This document shows, in pieces, positions 1-11,025 of a stretch of 64,000 nt of DNA (the stretch's first letter is position 1; each line of letters begins with the position of its first letter). Below the pieces are notes generated by a model. That model was not told the DNA's origin. It saw nothing but the letters and a program-made list of their open reading frames with translations, and did not search any database. Source of the stretch: Perkinsus olseni (Eukaryota > Perkinsozoa > Perkinsida > Perkinsidae). A program made the position numbers and the translations under genes. The DNA lies in the NCBI GenBank assembly GCA_013115135.1, contig JABANP010000050.1:62001-126000 (forward strand), given 5' to 3'.

Positions 1-614
1 TAGAGCCGATGGCACTGTAGCGAGCATTTGTCAGTCTGCGCTCGAAGCTGTTGACCCAGAGATAAGGTGAGGCTTCTGCAGTGTACCTGAGCAGGTCTTA
101 TGATAATATTTTAGGCCGGACGTACTCGACAATATTCACGTATCTGGCGGCTCGTCGATGTTACCGGGGGTGGCTACTCGCCTGGAGAACGCGCTCAACG
201 CTTGTGGAATGGGCGACTCCAACGAGCCAGTGAAAGTCAGGGTTGACTCCCAGAGGAAGTAAGGTGGAATACTCACGCTTGGATTTGGACACACGAATCA
301 TACTGGCAGGGAAAATGATTCCTAGGATCCATCGTGGATCAGGATTAACCAAGGGATGGATCATAGGACTGTTCCTAGAATCAATCTACTGACGAACCTG
401 TGTATTTAGTGGTTTCGTGAAATACACGAAACTACCGAGTACACGGAAATTTACGACGTGAATGTTCATTCTTCGATAGATATGCAGCATGGGTCGGCGG
501 ATCAATGATTGCATCTATGAGCACGTTCGTGGACTACATGTGCGTCACGCGGAAGGAATACGATGAAGATCGGCATAACATCCGTAGAACTCTAGCGAAG
601 AAGACATTCTGAGA
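1..614. other. No gene recognised
   Basis: No exon with a recognisable family match was found on either strand. A minus-strand frame at 161-364 stays open for 67 codons and contains two loosely similar stretches (NPDPRW and NPDFHW). It has no flanking exon that I could join to it and may be chance. Confidence 0.4.
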
Positions 615-2958
615 GTGTCATCATGTCCATGGTCGGCCGTGTCGGAAGCGCCAGAGACGTGTCATGTTGTGTTAGATGGGGTAGATAATTGGCGTGAGGG
701 TGAATTGTTGTTCGCGGGGCCAGATCACTCCTCCTCCCGAAGCTTCTCGCAAGAGAACCAATCGGCGGCCGACAGTGCATCTCTCAGTGAGCCCTTGTTG
801 CAAATACATGGCAAGCCTCGGTGAAGGGTGTCGAGTTCGCAAGCTCGGTGCTCTCTCTGAGTATGTTGCGGCGATGGGTGAAGAGTATCCGAAGACGGCC
901 TGGAACGTCGGTGGTGTCATCGAGCTCGAACCCTCAGGTCGGCTTCCTTGTGGGAATGGAATGCTCTGAAGAGGATCGCCGTTCGATCAGCGTGTGTCCT
1001 TGGGATTGTTAGATTCTGCTTTGACCGTTTTAGTTTCTCCCCTCAGCCGGAAGGAGCTCGCCCACACTCTCAGTACGCGTCTAGTGTCCAAGCGCACCGC
1101 GTAGTCCGGGAAGCGATGGAGACTCGCTGAGATACAGACGGCACCGGAATCGAAGCTCAGCGTGGGCCTCTCTGCTAGGTTCCGATCGAGATTATGCTGC
1201 TTGGAGAAGGCTCGACTGGGAGTCGAGCACCATTACTGGATGGAGGATATGGGTGATAAGTTCGATGTTCTGGATGTCATCTACGAAGTTGATGCTGGTG
1301 AGCTCTAGAACTCGGAATTTCCGGACTGAACCGAGTCATTAAAGACATCTCTAATGCGCTATCATGGTGACGCATTGTAGATACAGTCCGGCCATTGTAT
1401 TCTGACCGAACTTCGGTCACGCCGGTCGAGGCCATGCTCGAGAACCGTGTCCAGCAGCCTTTCGATAGATCTCTCCCGCCTTGGCGGGTATTCATGGTAA
1501 GAGGCGACGTGCTTGGCCGAGACCTAATGGTCTGCGCATTCGAGGTTAATGAGCGTGTAACGAGAGGCCAACAAGCCCTCGTCCGCACCAGCCTGGTATT
1601 CAACTTGCATCATGTACTCGGCGATGGGTTCACATTGATGAATGCGCTATTGGATACGACGACACCCCGAGACGAATATGGCGCTAATCCGAAGGCCCGT
1701 GTCACATTGGCGTCCACGATCAATGGCCGCCGATCTGCTCTCGTAATATGTAGCTTACGGGCCGTTATGGGTGTGATCTGATTACTGCTCCTCCCAGACT
1801 GCGGTGGATTGTTTTTTGGATTTGCATGATTCCTATTGCTCTGTTGAAGTTGACGTATGGGTATTTAAGAAGTGATTCACGAAGTCCATTTCATCCCCGA
1901 GGTGAACTCCGCGGGGACAGACAAGTGAGCTATCCTGTGCGATTTTGCCGCGCACTGCATGAAGGCCGCAGGTTCGCTTCTGCAAGCCCATACCTCTGAA
2001 TCGGGTAAAGACCATCTGTGCTTCTTTGCACGTGACGGTCAACGATTTCATCATTGCTGTTATAGCTGGTGCTTCGAGGAAGTATCTGCATCGGCAGGCG
2101 AATGTGAGTTTTCCCATTCAAAGGCGGAATAGAAACTCTTTCCCTCCTGTCACAGGGATGGTATGAACTAAACCGTGTAACGCTGCCCTCTGATATCAGT
2201 TTCGATCACGGGCTCCCACCTGCGGCTCTTGTTCTCGCCAGATTCCGACCAAGCGAATCGCTCACCTCGATCTGGAGCTCGCGTTTACTGCCAATTTGCG
2301 AACGGGGTCCAAGATATTTGTCAAACAGAGGAACTACTCTATCATGTTCGGAGTAGGTCTCAGACAAGATGAGGTCTCGCACAATCTGCTCTCTTGGATT
2401 CAGATTCCCTTACCTGTTGCCGAGCACCATGCTCTCGACAGGATTGTTGCTGTACAGAATGCTACCCAACAGCTGAAGCGTTCTCCATTGATGATAGGTG
2501 CTATGACCCGTTGCACGGCCTGGTCTCAAGTCTTCTCTTTCGCAGGGGCTGTCCTATCATACCTCGCACTTTGGGCGTGCAACTGGCCCTTGTTGAGGAC
2601 ACTCACAATCGCGCGGTTGGTGGGCCCTAAATATGAGTCGGGGAAATCTTGGTGTCTTTCCAACGTACCCGGACCCAGCGCTGAACGTGCACTCTGCGGC
2701 CGATCGGTAACTTCCCTCGTAGGCTATATGAACAATGCTAACGGCGTCGTGGCTGTCAGCTATCAGAACGAGGTGAGACCCTTCACTCCTTGCGCGATTG
2801 TTTTCGCACTCCTCCCGAGTTCATCTCTTCAGTTGAGATTGGCTATTTTCACCGACAAGGCACACATAAGCGCCGATGTAAGCCTCGGCGAGGCGAATAT
2901 CCTCGTGGCATGCATACTTGATGTCAGGTGCTGCGAGAATACTTCGAGCAAGAAATAG
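615..2958 (+). CDS. Wax ester synthase / diacylglycerol acyltransferase (WS/DGAT family), multi-exon
   Basis: Likely transfers acyl groups from acyl-CoA to a fatty alcohol or diacylglycerol, making wax ester or triacylglycerol at a membrane. The catalytic HHxxxDG motif reads HHVLGDG at 1608-1628 and is followed by FTLMNALL. The family N-terminus is visible near 870-940 (ALSEYVAAMGEEYPKTAWNVGG). A middle exon near 1170-1290 ends in the region equivalent to the 'yyW.ed..Fd' block. The C-terminal region has SNVPGP (about 2659-2676) and a final exon with RLAIFTDKAHISADVSLG, both typical of this family. Introns are short, e.g. about 1083-1136. The first exon is not certain: 615 is the start of an open frame, and the true start could lie between there and about 830. 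The stop near 2956 is firm. Confidence 0.75.
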
Positions 2959-3829
2959 ATGGCCTGTTATCCTTCAGTCCGCGGAATCCTTAGCTTTTTG
3001 AACCTTATTGACTTATAGTAATAACTATTTTCGTTATGTGGGTTGGAGCCTGCAGCGCACAGGGCGGTGAGATACTGCTGAACGAGCTTCAGGCTCGCAT
3101 TTGAAAACGCTTCAGTATCAGGAGAAGTACTTTGTTGGCAGTAAATTGGCAAGGTAGACTGTAACGTGGTTAACGTTCGAGTTAGATGGAATCCGCCCAG
3201 AGCTCTGATCTGTCTTCCTTGGCTCGAACAAGTTCTTGGCTTGATAGTAGACCTATTCAAGCCACGAGTCGGAACAGACTGGCGACTTCACTCTCAATTC
3301 ACTAGATTCAGTCAGTTAGAAGCATGCATCTACGGAGGCGTACATCTCTTGGCTCGCCGGGTGAACCGACTCGTGCGCCAATTCCGATCCGTAGCACTGT
3401 AGGGTTGCGTCTAATACTGAGATGGCTAGCTTCTCTGTGCAACGGTCGTGTCGCGTTGTCCCTGCCAAGCCGCTAAAACGTCTGAGACCCCAGCCTCGCT
3501 TTTGGAGCTGCCTGGGAGTCCGGCAAGATGAAGAGGAAGTGTGCGTCGTAGGGATCCGACCTTATCCAGACCGTGGACCTCGAAACAGGTTTCTTGGTGA
3601 ATCGAAACCGAACTGCGCCGACATCGCATCGATCGCGGCAGGCGCGCTAAGCTAAGGCCCCCTCGCTACGTTTCTCTCGAACGTAGGACCCTTCCGTGAT
3701 GCAGTTTCAATGATCTGTGCTCCAGAGGACAATGACTGATCGATTTTTAGGACTGCGAAGAATGAAAATTTGGCTCCTCTCTTGAAGAGTTTTCTAAGAA
3801 GTATCTGTCTGCAGCTTTTTGGTCCCTAA
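2959..3829. other. Intergenic, no confident gene
   Basis: About 870 bp between the acyltransferase and the acid phosphatase. Plus-strand frames at 3166-3402 and 3422-3655 (the latter opening with ATG) are open for 77-78 codons. They resemble no family and have no convincing exon partners. The stretch probably holds the 3' UTR, the next promoter and possibly a small unrecognised gene. Confidence 0.4.
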
Positions 3830-5884
3830 ATGAGAACAGTAGTACTGAGCTTAATCGGAGCACTAGTTGCTACAGAAGCGCATCGTTTCCCCGAGGACGA
3901 GCCTACTTACTACTGTCATCCCAAGATCCAATGGGACGATGTTCCTCCGCGTGAGGATGGATCTGATGCTCAGCTGGTAACAACGTCAGTCTCAAAATGG
4001 AGAACTGCCCCCGCGTTCATCGCTTTTTCTGTTCAGGAACGGGTGCTTATATTCGCACGCCACGGGGCTCGTACTCCTGTCCATGACATGACCTGTTGGG
4101 TCGGTGATGAGACGAGGTAGCGTCGGATAGAGTAGCTAGGCATAGAGAAGAGGAACGTTCGCTTTCCAGATTCACTTGTCCGACTGAAACATTCTATGGT
4201 TTCACCAACAGCCCTTCAGCCGGACGATCGCCCGGTTTCACTCGCATTCGCGGCAAGGAGGGTGTGTTGCCAGGGGATAACTGTGTCTTGGGTGGGTTAT
4301 TATTCTGACCGTCTTCTAGTCTGTAGCCTATCTTTCTCAGGCCAACTCGTGGACGCTGGGGTTCAGATGCATGTCGCTAATGGAAAACAGCTCGGTGCCA
4401 CATACAAAGCCGCTTTGGGCTTGGAAGAGGTACATCCCGCGTCTTTCTGTCAATTGGTCATCAGTGTTTTGTTCCTCCGTGCATCAGGTTCCCAGTGAGC
4501 CCGAGGTGATGTTCCGTTCAACCGACGTGCCGCGTGTGTACCAGAGCGTAGAGGCTTTCGCTATGGGGATGTTCCCAGAGATCACTAGCGGTAAGATTTC
4601 CGGGGGTGCATCTAGTCACTCGTCCATCTATTGGAGACGTGCGTTTATTCATTCGATTTCTCTCAGAGGATGCATCTGGACTCAAAATCATCATCCCCGA
4701 CAGCCAGAGAGATACTTTGACTCCGAGTGCTAAGGTGAGTACTCGTGGCGCAGATATTAGAACACGAGTCAGTTCGGTATCAGTGCTGAATTGTAGCTGC
4801 CTAGCAGCTGAGTAATGTGTGTTCGACATTGTTGCCTTTCAGGTGTGCCCTCGTCTGAATGACGCTCTGGATGAGTTCTACGACTCGCCCGAGGCGAAGG
4901 ATCGTGTAGACAGGTCTAAGTTCGAGCGCGCCTTCATGGGACTCACTACCGGTCGCCCTGAGGACTTCAGCACCAATGATCCTCGCGATATGGAGCATCT
5001 CTACTCCGGACTTTACGTGAGTCGTTCACCAGCAGTGAAGCCCTATAGTGACTGAGTAGCTCCTTAGGACTGCATGACAAGTCACGTTTGCTCAACCGTC
5101 CCTAGCGAGCCTAAGAATGTGCCCCTCGGACTTGGTACATCCAGTCCTCTGTTCGAGCGCGTCGAGGAGGATGCTACGTGGGCACTACGGCCGCCATAAA
5201 ATGTGGGCGCTCATCTTCTTTGCCATAGGTTCTGGTTGAACAACCGTTATGGCACCACGGAGGAGTTGAAGAGACTCGCTTACGGACCTCTGATCGGAGT
5301 AAGTTGAGTTGTCCCACCGAAACCGATGTGGCTAACCGTGCGGTGTGAGCCTGGGCACTGTGCAATATAATTATCCCCCTCAGGATATCCTTGATGATTT
5401 AAGCATCCCCGGGAGGCGCTTCTCGTTGTATCTTGGTCACGACACTGGTCCGGCCAACTCCCTCACTGACACCCTCAAATTGACATGTAGGAGCTCACCG
5501 AAACTCATTTTCCGATTTGATTTTTCAGGGTTGGATTCTGGTAATGCCTGCGCAAAGTACTGGCCTCCATTCGGTACCACACTGGTGCTAGAGATTTACT
5601 CCGATAATCAGGCCCGTTGGATTTATAACGGTCGTGTGACTTCTGTTGAAGCCATTGAAGAGTGTCGTGGCAAGTAAGTTAGAATCCACCGTTGAAGGCG
5701 TATTATAGACGTCAATTTTGGCCACTCGCAACCTGTCTCATTCTCCTGTAACTTGTCGGAGACCTCCCAAATCAGGTCCCTCTGCAACTACGACTCGCTC
5801 TACGAGTATATGGCGACTATTGTCCCGAACGAGTTCGAGTGCAAGGGTATTCCGGAACCCAGGCGTGGGGGCCTTCGCGGATAA
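3830..5884 (+). CDS. Secreted histidine acid phosphatase (branch 2), multi-exon
   Basis: Predicted to hydrolyse phosphomonoesters in the secretory pathway, a lysosome-like compartment or outside the cell. The start at 3830 gives a clear signal peptide (MRTVVLSLIGALVATEA). The active-site RHGxRxP motif reads RHGARTP near 4059-4079. The distal catalytic HD lies in YLGHDTGP near 5432-5455. Further exons carry the family's middle region (4840-5015, 5230-5300), the NGRV strand near 5626-5640, and a Cys-containing tail (FSCNLS, then LCNYDSLYEYM) ending at a stop at 5882-5884. That is roughly the usual family size of about 400-450 residues. At least six short introns interrupt it. The exact splice before the last exon (donor near 5670) is unclear because two donors fit. 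Family assignment is firm; substrate is unknown. Confidence 0.82.
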
Positions 5885-6209
5885 GACTTTCCGTGCTACT
5901 GGAGATCTCTCAGCGATGATCCTGTAGATATCTTGAAGGATTGTTCTGTTTCTATAGAATGCCTTTGTGGCAAATTATTTGTGCGTTGAACGTTTCTCGA
6001 CCTTCTACTTTATGTGTAACCTCCTCACGGAGTTTTCCTTACCCAAGAAGCCTTGTGTTCTACGAAGTCTTCGCAAATTATGTATCAGATGTCAGTAGCA
6101 AACTTCTTACGTTGGTAAATCCGCGAGTTAATTTAACCGTCACGTTAAGACATACTATAACTGTTACATTATCAAACTCGAATCATCCCAGACGAGTAAA
6201 GCCCAGCAG
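5885..6209. other. Convergent intergenic region
   Basis: About 325 bp between two convergent genes. A plus-strand frame at 5941-6309 stays open but is compositionally odd and overlaps the end of the minus-strand gene, so I do not call it a gene. No terminator or poly(A) motif stands out. Confidence 0.4.
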
Positions 6210-9108
6210 TCATGCAACCAGAGATGGGACAGCTAAGCCGCTCGGCAGAGATCGCAACCTTTTTCGGAGTTCACGATTGCGAGTAGCCTCCCGCTCACCC
6301 TCCTTTTGACCTCGGACCTGTTCCAGATGTTTTGTGGCTTCGTAGTCGGATACCTCAAAGCAGAAGAGAACATTTTGTTACCGAGTTTTGATGAGGAGCT
6401 CGCTTCACCTGCTTGGCTGCCACTTTCCGGGCGGCCTCGTCGCGGCGTCTCTCCTTTTCAAAACGAACAGCGGCGTTCCTCTCTCTACGCTCCAGTTCGT
6501 CGGTTTTCCAGGCTTGTACTATTAAGCACAGCGTAAACTGTGACCACAATCTCGGCGCCGCAACTCACGTCTCCGAACTTCCTCCATCTCTTTATACCTC
6601 ATGCTCTTCTGTAAGGTTTTCTCATCTTCGAACTTCCGTTTATCGCTCGCTACTTCTCTCTCTTTGCGTCGGCCCTCTCGCTTCGCATCATCTACGAACC
6701 TACCAGCGGAGCCCCAAGCGGGGATTCATATCGCGGAGCAGCGTAGACAACGTGCCTCTTCTCCTCGGGATCCTTGGGCTCCTTAGAAACATTCAAGGCT
6801 TGATCCTGGCCCTCGCCGTCCGGCATGTCGCCTTCGTTAGGTTCAGGCTGAATGAACCAGCACCTATCCACCAAGGCCCTGCTACCCCGTGCGTTACCTC
6901 TCTAGCTTCTTGCGGGAGTAGAAGATCGTCCAAGCCAGCCATTTGTGTATCTCTCAGCCATGTCTGCTCTTTCACCCGCCGTTCACGATTCTCCTCCTTC
7001 AATTCTATATTACGCTGCCTCACGGTGTCGACTGTTGCCAGTCGCTCCTTAGCCTGTGCACGTTCCTGGGCGGCCGTGCGAGCAGCCTTGAGCTTTTCAT
7101 CTCTGCGCAGTTTGGTAGCGGTCATCAGCTCTGCCTCCTTACGCAAGAAAGATTCTTTGACTTCCTGATGACGCAAGGCAGTGAATCACTTTTGTCGAGC
7201 ACGCAGTTCAACTAAGAATTCTATGCTCCAAGCCACCGGATGTTCACCTCAATGATATGCTTTCTCTCTCGCTGCCGACGATAACGCTCTCTTATTGCTT
7301 CGTTATTGACCCTCGACTCTTCTACGCGCTCCTAGATAGCAACTATGATGATCAACTGGCCACGATTTGCCGCACCCATGCGTTTGCTTTCTCCTGCTTA
7401 GCCACGGCCCTGTCGTGGCACTCCAACTCCAGCGATTGGATACGTTTCTTACGGCGCTCTGCCAAGAACTGCATATGTCGAACCTGAGCAAAGGAGAAAC
7501 GTCCGGGGAAGCTTTGCTCGGGAAAGGGACATTCGGAGGTTCCGAATCGTAGGTTACTTGAACATCTATTTGTCGCTGCCGTTCATCCACGATCTGCTTG
7601 CTCAGTTGTTTCAACAGATTGGCCCTTTGCAAGTTCACCTACGATGAACTTCGGGAGTTCAGAATACGAGAGTGCTCCTCTACCTCAGCCCTGCGAGCAT
7701 CCAGCGTCACCTTTCGCTCAAGTTCTCTAGCCCGGACTTCGCGCAATCGCGACTCTTTAAACTGAGCAGATGAGTGCTCGCGAGAACCTCAAAATCTATC
7801 GATTGAGAGTTGCATTGGAGTGACGGCCAGCCACTGACCAAGCGCCGGGCCTAAATATTGCGACGCTCGAACAACAGGCTACTTGCTGACGACCCTGGGC
7901 GTTCTCGGTTCTTATTTGCTTATCCTTTTCCGCAGCCACCTTCTCTCGAAGTAGTCGACGAACCTGAGTAACAATCCCCTCTGCGCTCGACTCGTCAAAC
8001 AAAGATTGCCACGTCCTCACCTCCTCTTGTTGCTTCTTTTTCATCAGTTTCTCTAACTCCCCCACAAGTTGCGTTCTATTCGCGGACTCGGTCTTATACT
8101 TTAATGCCTTCTGCTGCATTAGCTTGTTCTCCAACTGCATCTAAATACTCGTGAGGTACAGATCCCGCCATCAATACAAAGGTGTACCTTGGCCAACCGA
8201 TTGGCTCGGTCTTCATCTAACTTGACCAATCTCTGTTCAGCCTTCAGCTGCTCAAGCTTGCGTTTGCTCTGCACGTCGGCTAGAAACTGAGGAGGGGGCT
8301 CTACTGTAGGGATCACATCAATGAGGTCAGCTCACTTGCTTCCGAACACCCTCGCTTTTCATCATATTCACGTGGAGGCTAGAATCGTCCATTTTGAGCA
8401 ACTCCTTCTGAAGTTGTTGCCTGCGATGACAGAATGTGCTCCACACCACTCGAAGTTGTCACCTCAGAGCAGGGTCCAGCTTAGACCCCTCCGAATCGGT
8501 GGGGATTGAGCCTGACCGCAGATCTGAGCGTACTTTGCTCGAGGCGGCCCAATTTCTCACCATCCTGTTGCCGAGATTTTCGTTCCTGCCGCGGATCAAC
8601 TTCCACAGCCATGTCAATCTCTCCAATAGCTGTGGGTTCGGGGGCGAGGCATAGTACCGGGTAGTGTTGCAATCGATGTAGCTCACTCCGAGGGGTCTCA
8701 CCTTGTTCCCGAGGTAGTCCTGCACGATGAAGTCGAGACGTTCGACAACCCAGTGAAACCTCGCATCAGTGTTATTCGGGTTCATCAACTCGGCATTGAA
8801 TCTTCAAAACATACAATCTCTAGAATGATGCCTAAACTAGAAAACGACTGCGGGATTACCTAAATAGCTCATCAAAGTCGGAATATGTGTATGTCAGAGT
8901 GTAGGTGAGGTCCCGTTCGAGCTCATAGGCAGCGAAATGAATTCGCGAGAGCTCGGGGTCGTCATATACGGAGACTATATAGTATCTAGGGCAGCACAAA
9001 CGTCGGATGATGTGAATTCATCGAACGAGGAGCCCCTCACTCTCCTTCAACCTTTTTCCCCTCCTGGAATACTAGGTCACCGGCCAGATCTGTTGGACGA
9101 CGGGCCAT
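6210..9108 (-). CDS. Charged coiled-coil protein, possibly flagellar, multi-exon
   Basis: Exons join cleanly from ATG at 9108 (MARRPTDLAGDLVFQEG) to a TGA at 6210-6212. The N-terminal ~110 residues form a compact non-coiled region (for example YDDPELSRIHFAAYELERD, then ARFHWVVERLDFIVQDYLGN). The rest is long, Lys/Glu/Arg-rich helix built from repeated patches such as MDDSSLHVNMM, QRLVKLDEDRANRLAKV, LKAARTAAQERAQAKERL and ERRRDEAARKVAAKQV. This composition is common in axonemal microtubule-inner and flagella-associated proteins, and the window also holds DRC3. That link is inference, since I could not name the family. Introns are about 40-95 nt; the first runs from about 9049 to 8985. Exon boundaries between 7200 and 8500 are approximate. 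Confidence 0.65.
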
Positions 9109-9459
9109 GTGATTGTGAATTTGAAAGACTTGCTGTTGAGGAGCATACGATATATTGTGCAAGCTATCCCGTGTCGTGTGAGATCCGCGGGAGATCCGGT
9201 CAACTATCCTGTCAACGCTAGGCTTGTCACAGAATCACAATGATATTACAGTTGTGAATCGGAGTTATAAAGGAAGCAAGTGCTGCGTTGTTGCCAGGAT
9301 TCTTGTAGTGTACGATTGGAGCGCCGGGTATATCCTTCACTCAGAGCTCCGTGGAACTCACGCGCTCGAGCAGGTCATCAAGACGAGAGTGGCACCTACG
9401 AGAATGCTCTTGGCTTCAGCCCAGGGATCATATAATGCTCAAGTCGCATTCTATACGAT

Positions 9460-10396
9460 CAGGGTAAGCATCCGTTAACGCCAGAATGGCAGCAAAGATC
9501 GAATTCACTGTGCCGGCCATACCCGACTCGGGTAACCCGAGGGCAGAAGCCAAGCACTCCTGACATCCAACACGTACCTCTCAGCCGTTCGAAGACCGCT
9601 GCGCATCCCCAACCAATACGCCATCATCATCAGACTGCACAGAAGAACAGTGCCGAAGATGAAGATGGTAGTCCACAGAAGGGCATGCAGCAGCACGGGA
9701 CGTGCTCTCCTGCAGGTGTCGTGCCCACACGAGCCTCACGAACAGTTGCTTTAAGCTCACCTTTCGGAAGCCGCGCTCCCTGCTAGGATTCGTGCCGTCG
9801 AGCTCTGACATTCCAATACTCACGATACTCGAAGCCTACTGTTGTAAGCATGAACAACCCATCTACCTCTGGTCCCTTTTCAACTTCGCGAGCCAAGGAA
9901 GCATGGGTATCATCCGGGCGGTTCGCGTTTCGCGTTTCGCGGCTCCGTTGGACCTCTACCGCCCACTCGGAAGGCTTGAAACTATTGCTAGGTGCCGCTG
10001 TTGCAGGTTCTGAACTCCAGTCGAGATCGAATGCACTCTCGTACCTAACGTCAGGGGCAATAGCCTGAGCTCTTCACAGAGACGTGACCGTTACATGGCA
10101 TGAATGCCATCATCTCCTTCGGTAGAGTGGTTCGTCTCTGAGCCAGCAGGAATAACGTAGATAACCTAGCAACGCGAGAACTCACTGCGTTTCTCATGAT
10201 GTCGACGCGATGGGGTTCGACTTTCACTCCCTGAGAACACCTAGACTGCATGTTTGACGAAGATCGCCAACTCACCTAGGCTCAGCTCGCTGTCGCTGCT
10301 AGAATCAGCAGCACAGAGAGATACCCGTCGAGCTGCCCCAATCCATGAATCTGCTCGTCTAATCCGCGAGCCCGGAGTACGTGCACCTCGAAACAT
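9460..10396 (-). CDS. Predicted single-pass membrane protein of unknown function
   Basis: The start at 10396 opens MFRGARTPGSRIRRADSW. Exons joined in phase give a polar, Ser/Arg/Glu-rich N-terminal half of about 130 residues (including DSSSDSELSLG). One strong hydrophobic segment follows near 9680-9620 (LLWTTIFIFGTVLLCSLMMM), then a short tail. With the last intron removed the stop is at 9460-9462; without it the frame stops at 9505. No domain is recognised. The low-complexity N-terminus and single TM anchor suggest a tail-anchored or type II membrane protein, but that is inference. It lies upstream of the coiled-coil gene on the same strand. Confidence 0.5.
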
Positions 10397-11025
10397 CACG
10401 GTTCCTTGAGAATGCCCGGCTGGTTTCCAGTAGACGCCCCGCTACATTGGGTCGACCACAATAAGACAAGAGTTGTCATGACATGCCCGTATCGCTCATA
10501 TTAGGGTCAATCATCGCATGAGTCATGTGTGACATGACCGCCCCCATATTGCGAGATGCACTGCTCGTAATAACAACGGTCATATTGGTGCCCATCTTCT
10601 AACTTTTGATTCATTAGTACGATTAGTATGCAAGCCACTGTGTCACAAAACAAGGCCCACAATGGACAATAATCCAACGTGCTAGGTAGTTACGCAGCTC
10701 ACCTTCACTACAAGTTAGCCGTGGACTAAAGTCTTCGTCTCGTCGGCAATCGTTGGGCGACGCATCGGCACTTAATGAGCTAAAGAGCGTCGGTTACAAG
10801 CTGCATATTCGGACACGCTTCCGTTTGCCGTTCCCACCTAGTGTCCCTGAAGATTTCGTCGAGGCTATTGCGCACTATTGAACTCCGACGCAAGAACTCC
10901 CGTGTCGTCGCGCACGAGTCAATGGTGCTGAGTCCGCCTTTACCAATCCTCGTCTCAATCATGGCGACTTTCGTTCGTACCTACACACCTTCGGTCTACA
11001 AAACGTGGATCGGTCGAGGGGATGC
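10397..11025. other. Divergent intergenic region
   Basis: About 630 bp between two divergent genes, expected to hold both promoters. A short minus-strand frame from 10595 to about 10476 (39 codons) is rich in Met and Asn and has no partner exon. It is noted but not called. Confidence 0.4.

Noticed and set aside
6413..7168. 251-codon plus-strand frame
   Set aside because: Complement of Lys/Glu/Arg-rich coiled-coil coding sequence, which gives long Ser/Phe/Leu-rich reverse frames.
9522..9537. Short inverted repeat (CTCGGGT / ACCCGAG)
   Set aside because: Seven-base arms around a single base near the 3' end of a minus-strand gene; too short to call a structural element in a eukaryote.
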